DNA of 42,411 bases, taken from positions 1,347,402 to 1,389,812 of the forward strand of contig NZ_LT985808.1 of the NCBI RefSeq assembly GCF_900291465.1, given 5' to 3'. Source of the DNA: Bacteroides sp. Marseille-P3684 (GTDB lineage Bacteria; Bacteroidota; Bacteroidia; Bacteroidales; Bacteroidaceae). A program made the translations under genes and the position numbers. Positions 8,695 to 15,982 of the stretch are shown one piece after another; positions within the stretch are counted from its first letter, which is position 1, and every line of letters starts with the position of its first letter. A model generated the notes under the pieces. That model saw only the letters and a program-made list of their open reading frames with translations, made no database searches and was not told where the DNA came from.

Positions 8695-10734
8695 ATGGAA
8701 AAGAAATTCAAACGAACAACCGTCACTTCGGCGTTGCCCTACGCCAACGGTCCTGTACACATTGGCCACCTTGCCGGTGTGTATGTTCCTGCCGACATCT
8801 ACGTGCGTTACTTGCGCCTGAAGAAGGAAGATGTACTCTTCATCGGCGGGTCTGACGAACACGGAGTGCCCATCACCATCCGGGCACGCAAGGAGGGCGT
8901 TACCCCACAAGATATTGTTGACCGTTACCACAACCTCATCAAGAAGTCGTTCGAGGAATTTGGCATATCGTTCGATGTGTACTCGCGCACTTCGTCGGCA
9001 ACCCATCACCAGATGGCTTCCGACTTTTTCCGTACGCTTTACGATAAAGGCGAATTCATCGAGAAGACCAGCATGCAGTATTACGACGAGGAGGCGAAGA
9101 CCTTCCTTGCCGACCGCTACATCACCGGCGAGTGCCCGCACTGCCATGCCGAGGGCGCTTACGGCGACCAGTGCGAGAAGTGCGGCACCTCCCTTTCGCC
9201 TACCGAACTCATCAACCCGAAGAGCGCCATCAGCGGCAGCAAGCCCGTGATGCGCGAGACGAAGCACTGGTACCTTCCGCTCGACAAGCACGAGGCATGG
9301 CTCCGTCAATGGATTCTGGAAGACCACAAGGAATGGCGTCCGAACGTGTACGGACAGTGCAAGAGCTGGCTTGACATGGGTCTGCAGCCGCGTGCCGTAA
9401 GCCGCGACCTGGACTGGGGTATCCCTGTTCCCGTGGAGGGAGCCGAAGGCAAGGTGCTCTATGTGTGGTTTGACGCGCCCATCGGCTACATCTCCAACAC
9501 GAAGGAGCTTCTGCCCGACTCGTGGGAGAAATGGTGGAAGGACCCCGAGACACGCCTGATTCACTTCATCGGCAAGGACAACATCGTGTTCCACTGCATC
9601 GTCTTCCCCGCCATGCTGAAGGCGGAGGGAAGCTACATCCTGCCCGACAACGTGCCTGCCAACGAGTTCCTCAACCTCGAAGGCGACAAGATATCGACCT
9701 CGCGCAACTGGGCGGTTTGGCTCCACGAGTACCTGGTGGACTTCCCCGGCAAGCAGGACGTGCTGCGTTACGTGCTCACCGCCAATGCTCCCGAGACCAA
9801 GGACAACGACTTCACCTGGAAGGACTTCCAGGCACGCAACAACAACGAGCTGGTCGCCGTCTACGGCAACTTCGTCAACCGGGCACTGGTGCTGACGCAG
9901 AAATACTTCGACGGACGTGTACCCGAGTGCGGCGAACTGACCGACTACGACAAGGAGACCTTGCGCGAGTTCGCCGACGTGAAGACGCAGGTGGAGCGTC
10001 TGCTTGACGTCTTCAAGTTCCGCGATGCGCAGAAGGAAGCCATGAACCTGGCACGCATCGGAAACAAGTACCTGGCTGACACCGAGCCGTGGAAGCTTGC
10101 CAAGACCGACATGCCGCGCGTGGCAACGATTCTGAACATCGCCCTCCAGCTGGTTGCCAACCTCGCCATCGCCTTCGAACCCTTCCTGCCCTTCAGCTCG
10201 GAGAAGCTGCGCAAGATGCTCTGCATGGACAGCTTCGACTGGAACCAGCTGGGACATACGGACCTGCTCCCTGCCGGTCATCAGCTGGGCAAGCCCGAAC
10301 TGCTCTTCGAGAAGATTGACGACGAAGTCATTGCCGCACAGGTGGAAAAGCTCGAAGCGACCAAGAAGGCAAACGAGGAAGCCAGCTACAAGGCGAACCC
10401 CATCCGTCCGAACATTGAGTTCGACGACTTCCTGAAGCTGGACATCCGCGTGGGTACGGTGCTCGAGTGCACCAAGGTGCCCAAGGCTGACAAGCTCCTG
10501 CAATTCAAGATTGCCGACGGACTGGAGAACCGCACCATCGTCTCCGGTATCGCACAGCACTACAAGCCTGAGGAACTCGTGGGACGCCAGGTGTGCTTCA
10601 TCGCCAACCTGCCGCCGCGCAAGCTGAAAGGTATCGTGTCGGAGGGCATGATTCTTTCTGCCGAGAACTTCGACGGCAGCCTCTCCGTGATTGGCCCGAT
10701 GCGCGAAGTGAAGCCGGGCAGCGAAGTGAAATGA
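8695..10734 (+). CDS. metG: Methionyl-tRNA synthetase with C-terminal tRNA-binding domain
   Basis: A 679-residue class I aminoacyl-tRNA synthetase charging tRNA-Met. HIGH is at residues 22-25. The zinc knuckle has C147, C150, C160 and C163, and the KMSKS loop appears as KISTS at 332-336, a common MetG variant. After the anticodon-binding helical domain, a tRNA-binding OB fold (EMAPII/Trbp111-like) runs from about residue 575 ([27 protein letters not shown]) to the end. The start at 8695 gives [19 protein letters not shown], the standard beginning; the frame open from 8644 would start in the promoter. It leads a plus-strand series that continues into polysaccharide genes, though an inverted repeat separates it from the next gene. 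Confidence 0.98.
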   Translation: MEKKFKRTTVTSALPYANGPVHIGHLAGVYVPADIYVRYLRLKKEDVLFIGGSDEHGVPITIRARKEGVTPQDIVDRYHNLIKKSFEEFGISFDVYSRTSSATHHQMASDFFRTLYDKGEFIEKTSMQYYDEEAKTFLADRYITGECPHCHAEGAYGDQCEKCGTSLSPTELINPKSAISGSKPVMRETKHWYLPLDKHEAWLRQWILEDHKEWRPNVYGQCKSWLDMGLQPRAVSRDLDWGIPVPVEGAEGKVLYVWFDAPIGYISNTKELLPDSWEKWWKDPETRLIHFIGKDNIVFHCIVFPAMLKAEGSYILPDNVPANEFLNLEGDKISTSRNWAVWLHEYLVDFPGKQDVLRYVLTANAPETKDNDFTWKDFQARNNNELVAVYGNFVNRALVLTQKYFDGRVPECGELTDYDKETLREFADVKTQVERLLDVFKFRDAQKEAMNLARIGNKYLADTEPWKLAKTDMPRVATILNIALQLVANLAIAFEPFLPFSSEKLRKMLCMDSFDWNQLGHTDLLPAGHQLGKPELLFEKIDDEVIAAQVEKLEATKKANEEASYKANPIRPNIEFDDFLKLDIRVGTVLECTKVPKADKLLQFKIADGLENRTIVSGIAQHYKPEELVGRQVCFIANLPPRKLKGIVSEGMILSAENFDGSLSVIGPMREVKPGSEVK

Positions 10735-10745
10735 TTTAATCCCTG

Positions 10746-10802
10746 ACAATTGACAATCGGCAACGGGGGCGCACCGTCCTTCCGTTGTCCCTTGTCAATT
10801 GT
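10746..10802. repeat. Interrupted inverted repeat after metG
   Basis: acaattgacaa (10746-10756) pairs exactly with ttgtcaattgt (10792-10802), and caacgg (10761-10766) with ccgttg (10782-10787). This makes a two-part hairpin spanning most of the 87-bp gap. The outer arms are built of the short unit caattga/tcaattg, which looks like an intergenic repeat module. It could act as a metG terminator or mRNA stabiliser. Confidence 0.6.
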
Positions 10803-10821
10803 TTGTTTCCCCACAACCATT

Positions 10822-11199
10822 ATGAAAGAAGTATTGCTTTATAACCTAAACAATGAGAAGGGAAAGCGCATCCGCGAAGTGTGTGCTTCCCTGTCCGTTT
10901 CGTGCCGCGACATTACCCCCGCGGACTATCTGGAAACCATCGGCGCACTGGCAGGCATCGTCGGCTATCCGCTCCGCCACACCCCTGCCGGACCGGCGTT
11001 CGGCGAGGAGATGATGATATTCTGTGATTTCAACAGCGACGACATCTACAACTTCCTCTCACGTTCCAAGGCGGCAGGCATCGCACCTGTCCACCTCAAG
11101 GCAGCCCTCACGCCCCACAATGTGCAATGGAACTCGCTGCAAATCCGCGAGGAACTGCTCAAGGAGCATGCTGCCATGAACGGCGGAAGCGCAAAGTGA
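10822..11199 (+). CDS. DUF3783 domain protein
   Basis: A 125-residue small cytoplasmic protein starting MKEVLLYNLNNEKGKRIREVC. The core matches DUF3783: EKGKRIREVCASLSVSCRDI, GEEMMIFCDFNSDDIYNFLSRSKAAGI and VHLKAALTPHNVQWNSLQIREELLKEH. Function is unknown; members occur widely in anaerobes. I chose the ATG at 10822 because an in-frame ATG at 10750 lies inside the inverted repeat. The next gene begins 5 bp after the stop, so they are probably co-transcribed, although I see no obvious functional link. Confidence 0.75.
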   Translation: MKEVLLYNLNNEKGKRIREVCASLSVSCRDITPADYLETIGALAGIVGYPLRHTPAGPAFGEEMMIFCDFNSDDIYNFLSRSKAAGIAPVHLKAALTPHNVQWNSLQIREELLKEHAAMNGGSAK

Positions 11200-11204
11200 C
11201 CGGC

Positions 11205-12014
11205 ATGAAGTATTTCATCACCTACGGCGACGAGAACTACACCCGCTCCGCACAGCGGCTCGCAGCGGAAGCCCGTTCGCTCGGCATCTTCGACGACGTC
11301 CGGACGTACGGACCGGCGGACCTGCCCGACGATGTGAAGCGGCATCCGCTCATGTGTCATGCCCGTGGGGGAGGATACTGGTACTGGAAACCCTGCCTTC
11401 TGCAGGCATGCCTGCGCTGGATGCAGGAGGGCGACATCCTGGTATACGCTGATGCAGGCTGCTCCGTGCAGCCGTCGCCAGAATGGGACCGCTTCTTCCG
11501 GGACCTGCGGACGAAGAGTGTCGTCGCCTTCCGGCTGGGCTACCGCAACAAGTTCTACTGCCGTCGCAGCCTGCTGGACTATGCACGCGCCGAGCAACCG
11601 CACTGGGGCGAGTACTACCAGGTGATGGGCGGCATCCTGCTGCTGAAGAAGAACGGGGCGAGCGTCCGGCTGGTGGACGACTGGCGACAGCTCATGGACG
11701 AGCATCCCGAGTTCGTGACCGATGTGCCGGCAGAAGAGCGGAAGCACGAGGCACCCTTCTTCCGCGAACACCGTCACGACCAGTGCGTGTTCAACGTCTG
11801 CCTCTACCGTTGCCGCGACCAGGTGCGCATCCGCTGGGAGAATGTGGAGCGCATCGCCCTCCTCGGACGGCAGGCGTTCCTGGCTTCCCGCCTCTCGGAC
11901 CGCAATCCCCACCGCGTCATGCCGCGCACCCCCCTTTCGAAATTCCTCACACGCACCTTCGCGGGGCGTCCGCTTTCCTCCCTGCGGCAATGGTACTGGG
12001 AGAAGAAACGCTAG
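11205..12014 (+). CDS. Putative polysaccharide glycosyltransferase (GT-A-like)
   Basis: A 269-residue protein resembling small glycosyltransferases of capsule and O-antigen clusters. It begins MKYFITYGDENYTRSAQRLAAEA, then RGGGYWYWKPCLLQACLRWMQEGDILVYADAGCSV, where D83 in YADAG takes the place of the acidic metal/nucleotide-sugar motif of GT-A enzymes. Later segments include YYQVMGGILLLKKNG and HRHDQCVFNVCLYR, consistent with an acceptor loop and a DQ motif. No membrane segment is visible. The start at 11205 follows the DUF3783 stop by 5 bp, and the flippase starts 3 bp after its own stop. Donor and acceptor sugars are unknown. The enzyme class is inferred from resemblance and context. Confidence 0.6.
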   Translation: MKYFITYGDENYTRSAQRLAAEARSLGIFDDVRTYGPADLPDDVKRHPLMCHARGGGYWYWKPCLLQACLRWMQEGDILVYADAGCSVQPSPEWDRFFRDLRTKSVVAFRLGYRNKFYCRRSLLDYARAEQPHWGEYYQVMGGILLLKKNGASVRLVDDWRQLMDEHPEFVTDVPAEERKHEAPFFREHRHDQCVFNVCLYRCRDQVRIRWENVERIALLGRQAFLASRLSDRNPHRVMPRTPLSKFLTRTFAGRPLSSLRQWYWEKKR

Positions 12015-12017
12015 CCT

Positions 12018-13469
12018 ATGGACTCACTCAAAGACAAGACGGCAAAAGGACTCTTCTGGGGCGGATTCAGCAATACGCTCCAGCAGGTGGCGAGCATGTT
12101 CTTCGGCATCGTGCTGGCACGCATCCTCTCGTCGCACGACTACGGACTGTTCAGCATGCTGCTCATCTTTACGTCCCTGGCCAACCTGCTTCAGGACAGC
12201 GGCTTCACCACGGCACTCATCAACAAGAAGGATGCTACCGACGAAGACTATAACTCCGTCTTCTGGTTCAGCTGCTCGATGGGAGCGGGGCTGTACGTCC
12301 TCTTCTTCCTTGCCGCACCGTGGATTGCCGAGTTCTATGGCGCGCCCGAACTGACGGCAGGCGCCCGGGTGCTCTTCCTGTGGTTCCTCTTCGGCTGTAC
12401 GGGGACGGTGCACAACGCCATCCTCATCAAGCGGCTGATGATGAAGGAGAAGACCCGTGCCGACCTCACGGCGTTCGTCGTGTCGTGCGTCGTTGCGGTG
12501 ACGATGGCACTCTGCGGCATGGCCTACTGGAGTCTCATAGTCCAGATGGTCGTGCAGGGAGCCGTGAGCGTCCTTCTGCGCTGGCACTACTCCCCCTGGC
12601 GTCCCTCGTTCCGCTTCCCCAAAGCCCCCATCCGGCGCATGCTGCCCTTCAGCAGCAAGCTGTTGATAACGGGGCTGTTCAACGTCGTCAACGACAACAT
12701 CTTCACCCTCATACTCGGCATCCGCTACTCCAAGGCGCAGGCAGGCTACTACTCGCAAGGACGTAAGTGGGGCTACATGGCATACTCCAGTCTGTGGGGC
12801 ATGATGTCGAACGTCTCGCAGTCGGTCCTGGCACAGGTCGCCGACACGCCCGGACGGCAGCAGGCGGTCTTCCGCAAGCTCGTGGGCTTCATGGCGTACG
12901 TCACCTGCCCCTGCATGCTCGGGCTGGCATTCGTGGCGCCGGAGCTGACCACCATCACCGTGACGGACAAGTGGGCGGCGAGCGTCCCCTACATGCAGCT
13001 GTTCTGCCTCTGGGGCATCATCGCGCCGCTGAACAACCTCTGCACGAACACGCTGCTCAGCCGCGGACATTCCGGCGTCTACATGTACGGGACGATTGCG
13101 CTCGACGTGGTGCAGCTGCTGGTCATCTACTTCTCCGCTCCGCTGGGCATCTATCAGATGGTCATCAACTACGTCGTGGTCAACTTCGCCTGGTTCTTCG
13201 TGTGGTTCTATTTCATCCGCCGGAGCATCCCCGTCAGCCTGGCGGGACTGCTGTTCCGGGACCTGCTGCCCTATGCCGCCCTGACCCTTGCTGCCATCGG
13301 GGTGGTGCACCTCGTGGTGGCACCGCTCGGGAATGTCTACCTGCGCTTCGGCTGCAAGATAGCCTTCGTCGCCCTGCTCTATGTCGGGACGCTCCATGCG
13401 CTGCGTTCCGAGATGCTCCGCGAGACCCTCGGCTACCTGCGGAAGCTGAAGGGCGGGGGACGGGGATGA
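12018..13469 (+). CDS. Wzx-type polysaccharide flippase (MOP superfamily)
   Basis: A 483-residue inner-membrane protein with about 12-14 hydrophobic helices and the family N-terminus KTAKGLFWGGFSNTLQQVASMFFGIVLARILSSHDYGLFSM. It should flip lipid-linked oligosaccharide repeat units across the inner membrane for capsule, O-antigen or exopolysaccharide assembly. The layout matches the WzxC/lipopolysaccharide biosynthesis subgroup, including a mid-protein segment YSKAQAGYYSQGRKWGYMAYSSLWG. It sits between glycosyltransferase genes with near-zero spacing on its 5' side. No Wzy polymerase or chain-length regulator is in the window, so the rest of the pathway lies elsewhere. Confidence 0.88.
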   Translation: MDSLKDKTAKGLFWGGFSNTLQQVASMFFGIVLARILSSHDYGLFSMLLIFTSLANLLQDSGFTTALINKKDATDEDYNSVFWFSCSMGAGLYVLFFLAAPWIAEFYGAPELTAGARVLFLWFLFGCTGTVHNAILIKRLMMKEKTRADLTAFVVSCVVAVTMALCGMAYWSLIVQMVVQGAVSVLLRWHYSPWRPSFRFPKAPIRRMLPFSSKLLITGLFNVVNDNIFTLILGIRYSKAQAGYYSQGRKWGYMAYSSLWGMMSNVSQSVLAQVADTPGRQQAVFRKLVGFMAYVTCPCMLGLAFVAPELTTITVTDKWAASVPYMQLFCLWGIIAPLNNLCTNTLLSRGHSGVYMYGTIALDVVQLLVIYFSAPLGIYQMVINYVVVNFAWFFVWFYFIRRSIPVSLAGLLFRDLLPYAALTLAAIGVVHLVVAPLGNVYLRFGCKIAFVALLYVGTLHALRSEMLRETLGYLRKLKGGGRG

Positions 13470-13476
13470 ACGGAGC

Positions 13477-13500
13477 GGTTGACCCGTCCGTCGGTCAACC
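13477..13500 (+). other. Short hairpin between flippase and fucosyltransferase-like genes
   Basis: ggttgacc (13477-13484) and ggtcaacc (13493-13500) form a perfect 8-bp stem with an 8-nt loop in the 93-bp gap. No T-run follows. It may be an mRNA processing or partial-attenuation site. Confidence 0.35.
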
Positions 13501-13562
13501 ACGCCGGAACAGTGAAAGGCGGACAGACACCCATCCCTGCAAACAGATAAACTCATATACTC

Positions 13563-14393
13563 ATGCTGACACTCATACCCATCGGAGGACTCGCCAACCG
13601 CCTGCGGAGCATCGCTTCGGGAGTGGCGCTGGCACGGGACTACGGACAGACACTGCACATCTACTGGTTCAAGGACGCGGGGCTGAACTGCCGCTTCGAC
13701 GACCTCTGCCTTCCGCTCGACGCACCGGACATCCGCCTGCACGAGGCATCGGCGCTGGACGCGCTGGTCTATGACCGTCCGCGCAAACGGAACGCACGGT
13801 TGCCGGGCGTGTTCCAGCGGCTGCTGTTCGACGGACGTCTCCATGAACAGGGACCCTGGACGGCGGACGCACCTGCCTTCGACTTCGGCGGATGGATGGC
13901 GCAGCACCGCCGTACGTACATCAGCAGCTGCCACTCGTTCTATCCTGCCGACCCTGCCCTCTATGGCGAGCTCTTCCGTCCGAATGAAACCGTCGGACGG
14001 CTCGTCGACGCCTACGTCGCGCGCTTCACGCCACACACCGTCGGGGTACACATCCGACGGACGGACAACGCCGCCTCCATCGCCCGCAGTCCCCTGTCGC
14101 TCTTTATCGAGGAGATGGAGCGCGAGGTAGCGGCGCACGCGGACACACTCTTCTTCGTGGCATCCGACTCCGAGGAGGACAAGCGTGCCCTGCGTGCACA
14201 CTTCGGCGACCGCATCCTCACGTCCGACCGTCCGGCAGACCGCTCCAGCCTGGCAGGCATGCAGGAGGGAGCCGTCGACTTCTTCACGCTCAGCCGTACC
14301 CGGCGCATCATCGGTTCCTACTACAGCTCCTTCTCCGAGGTTGCCGCGCTCATCTGCGGCATCCCTTACCACTGCACAGCCTCACGCCTATGA
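13563..14393 (+). CDS. Fucosyltransferase-like enzyme (HxRxxD motif)
   Basis: A 276-residue protein with the GT-B-type fucosyltransferase signature: N-terminal GGLANRLRSIASGVALARDYG (loop shared by alpha-1,2/alpha-1,6 and NodZ-like enzymes), H163-x-R165-x-x-D168 in GVHIRRTDN, then FFVASDSEEDKRAL and a C-terminal SRTRRIIGSYYSSFSEVAA. These match motifs I-III of the GDP-fucose-using superfamily. It probably adds fucose (or a related GDP-sugar) to a surface glycan repeat unit. The gene overlaps the following GT by 4 bp (ATGA), implying coupled translation. Exact linkage cannot be deduced. Confidence 0.72.
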   Translation: MLTLIPIGGLANRLRSIASGVALARDYGQTLHIYWFKDAGLNCRFDDLCLPLDAPDIRLHEASALDALVYDRPRKRNARLPGVFQRLLFDGRLHEQGPWTADAPAFDFGGWMAQHRRTYISSCHSFYPADPALYGELFRPNETVGRLVDAYVARFTPHTVGVHIRRTDNAASIARSPLSLFIEEMEREVAAHADTLFFVASDSEEDKRALRAHFGDRILTSDRPADRSSLAGMQEGAVDFFTLSRTRRIIGSYYSSFSEVAALICGIPYHCTASRL

Positions 14394-15412
14394 AAGTCAC
14401 CGTCTTCCCCTACCTGCAACCCCGTCCGGGCACACGCCCCAACCCCTACATCCACGACATGGTGCAGGCACTCTCCGCGCTGCCCGGCGTGGAAGTCGTC
14501 AATCCGCCCCACCGCAATCCGCTCCTCTCGCTCCTGAAGCCGGGACGGCAGGGCGACGTCGTCATCCTCAACTGGTTCGAGAGCATCCCCGACTTCCGTC
14601 ACGGATACATCCAGACGTTCATTGCCGTGCTGTGGTTCGTGTGGCTGAAGCTGCGGGGCAGGAAGGTGGTGTGGATGCTGCACAACAAGCATCCCCATCA
14701 CCCGCGCCGCCGTCGGCTGAAGGAACTGCTCACCCGACTGGCAGCACACGGGGCGGACCTCATCATCACCCATGCCACCGACGGCGTGGAGCTGGTCCGC
14801 CAACGCTTCCCCCGTCAGGCGGCAAAGGCGCACTTCCTCCATCACCCGACGAAGGACCGTCTGGGTGTCCCTGCCGACGTCCCGCCTGCCTGCGACTACC
14901 TCGTGTGGGGGCACATCACGGCGTACAAGGGCGTGCTCGAACTCCTGGAATACCTCGCCGCCCGTCCGCAGACCTTCCGTGTGTGCATCGTGGGTGGCTG
15001 TTCGGACGAGTCGCTCCGACGGCGGATTGAGGCGGTCCGCCTGCCGAACGTCGACTGCCGCTTCCACGCCCCCTCGTTCGAGGAGCTGCGGACGTACCTA
15101 GACCGGAGCCGCTTCGTCCTGGTGCCTTACCACGCCGCGTCGGTGCTCAGTTCGGGCATCCTCATGGATTCGCTGGCGTTCGGAGCGAAGGTCGTAGGGC
15201 CCGACACCGGCTCGTTCAAGGACTATGCACGCGAGCCGCGCCTGAAGGTCTATACCTTCCGCTCGTTCGACGACCTTGCCCCTCTGCTGGCGGCACATGG
15301 CGACGAGCCTGCCTCGATGGAGGCTTACCGCGACTTCCTGACGGAGAACGACTGGGCGCATTTCGTCCGTCGGCTCTGCCGCCTGCTGGAGGGCGGAAGG
15401 GACTCCTGCTGA
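14390..15412 (+). CDS. GT4-like glycosyltransferase (GT-B fold)
   Basis: A 340-residue glycosyltransferase. The N-terminal Rossmann half starts MKVTVFPYLQPRPGTRPNPYIHDMVQAL and contains VVWMLHNKHPH. The C-terminal nucleotide-sugar half contains VWGHITAYKGVLELLEYLA, FRVCIVGGCSDESLRRRI and the retaining GT-B segment VPYHAASVLSSGILMDSLAFGAKVVGPDTGSFKDY, whose SSG-x(n)-FG-x-VV pattern equals the EX7E-region loop with the first glutamate replaced. It is translationally coupled to the fucosyltransferase-like gene and is the last gene of the plus-strand block. No clear terminator follows; a promoter-like box starts 50 bp downstream. Confidence 0.78.
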   Translation: MKVTVFPYLQPRPGTRPNPYIHDMVQALSALPGVEVVNPPHRNPLLSLLKPGRQGDVVILNWFESIPDFRHGYIQTFIAVLWFVWLKLRGRKVVWMLHNKHPHHPRRRRLKELLTRLAAHGADLIITHATDGVELVRQRFPRQAAKAHFLHHPTKDRLGVPADVPPACDYLVWGHITAYKGVLELLEYLAARPQTFRVCIVGGCSDESLRRRIEAVRLPNVDCRFHAPSFEELRTYLDRSRFVLVPYHAASVLSSGILMDSLAFGAKVVGPDTGSFKDYAREPRLKVYTFRSFDDLAPLLAAHGDEPASMEAYRDFLTENDWAHFVRRLCRLLEGGRDSC

Positions 15413-15462
15413 CGCTGACGTTCTGACACGGAAATCCCCGTTTGGCTGTCTCTTTTTCCCGA

Positions 15463-15492
15463 TTGGGCGTTTTCAGCTGACGCGTACTTTGG
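15463..15492 (+). promoter_or_regulatory. Promoter-like box of repeat element copy 1
   Basis: TTG at 15463-15465, a 19-bp spacer, then TACTTTGG at 15485-15492 (one base off TAnnTTTG). The stretch cagctgacgcgtacttt (15474-15490) is 16/17 identical to 36116-36132 at copy 2, which has the same 19-bp spacing and a perfect -7 box. It points into the gene-free element. Confidence 0.5.
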
Positions 15493-15628
15493 TGATTTTC
15501 TCCCTTCTGGAGCGAAGTTGAATACACATTTTAAGATAATGCCGTCCGGACGAGGCTGTATTTTTATTTTATTCACATAAAAACGACCGTTTGCTTCCGT
15601 TTCCATCGCGGTGTCTACCCCTTTTCAC

Positions 15629-15694
15629 CGTCGTACGGACACGTCCGCACCACCGTACCGACCCATCCGCACCACCGTGCGGACACGTCCGTAC
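15629..15694 (+). repeat. 22-nt palindromic tandem array, 3 units (GC-rich)
   Basis: Units are 15629-15650, 15651-15672 and 15673-15694. Each holds a near-palindrome of form gt-r-cggac-ac-gtccg-y-ac; the centre unit is degenerate. Linkers repeat as cacc. Units 1 and 3 are also near inverted copies of each other (17 of 19 bases over 15632-15650 against 15677-15695), so the whole array can fold back on itself. The 22-nt period equals that of the AT-rich array at 36226-36357. Confidence 0.85.
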
Positions 15695-15883
15695 GAAAAG
15701 AAGGGTCTGTTTTGTCTGCATTCTTTACCTGTTTTCATTTTTAGACGGAAGTGGGCTTGTGTTTCCCAACTTTCGTTTGGATGTCTGTCCGGAGGATTTC
15801 ATACCGTCCGGATGGCGAAGGTGTGCGTGCGTAGAGAGAAAAGAAAGGAAAATGCAGGGTAAGGTGACAACCTGCATTCAGCA

Positions 15884-15954
15884 AATCGCCCGAGAAGGCC
15901 CTTCCCGCTCACCGATTCGTATTTCGGTGCAAGGAAGGCCCTTCTCGGGCGATT
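15884..15954. repeat. Long 3' hairpin of element copy 1
   Basis: aatcgcccgagaagg (15884-15898) pairs perfectly with 15940-15954. After one mismatch, 15900-15905 pairs with 15933-15938, giving a 22-nt stem with 21 pairs. The loop carries an inner stem caccga/tcggtg (15910-15915, 15924-15929). It could double as a terminator-like structure for the convergent PL11 gene, but lacks a T-run on either side. Confidence 0.85.
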
Positions 15955-15982
15955 CATTTGACGTTTTGACAAAATGCCAACT

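Larger units (their letters stand above)
15493..15976 (+). ncRNA. Candidate noncoding RNA / dispersed repeat element, copy 1
   Basis: This fills the 570-bp gap between convergent genes and holds no credible ORF. It has, in order, a promoter-like box (15463-15492), an unstructured stretch, three 22-nt palindromic units (15629-15694), a variable stretch, a small hairpin (15851-15858 with 15871-15878), a long hairpin (15884-15954) and a short tail hairpin. The last ~93 bp and the promoter box are shared with the element at 36101-36628; the middle shares architecture rather than sequence. A transcript from about 15499 to 15976 would be ~480 nt. It ends 6 bp before the stop codon of the convergent rhamnogalacturonan lyase gene. 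Expression is inferred. Alternatives are a REP/BIME-like DNA element or a protein-binding array. Confidence 0.45.

Noticed and set aside
8683-10749. A 688-codon open frame antisense to metG
   Set aside because: It lies fully inside an unambiguous metG, has low-complexity composition and no motif; it arises from third-position GC bias.
12024-14372. A 782-codon open frame on the minus strand opposite the flippase and fucosyltransferase genes
   Set aside because: It is rich in R, H, V, G, D and E with no recognisable domain, and is the mirror of GC-rich codon bias in the real genes, which have clear family motifs and coupled starts.
15884-15954. Ordinary rho-independent terminator for the lyase gene
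   Set aside because: The stem is long and GC-rich but has no T-run on either strand, contains an inner hairpin, and is repeated with its flanks at a second, unrelated gene end.
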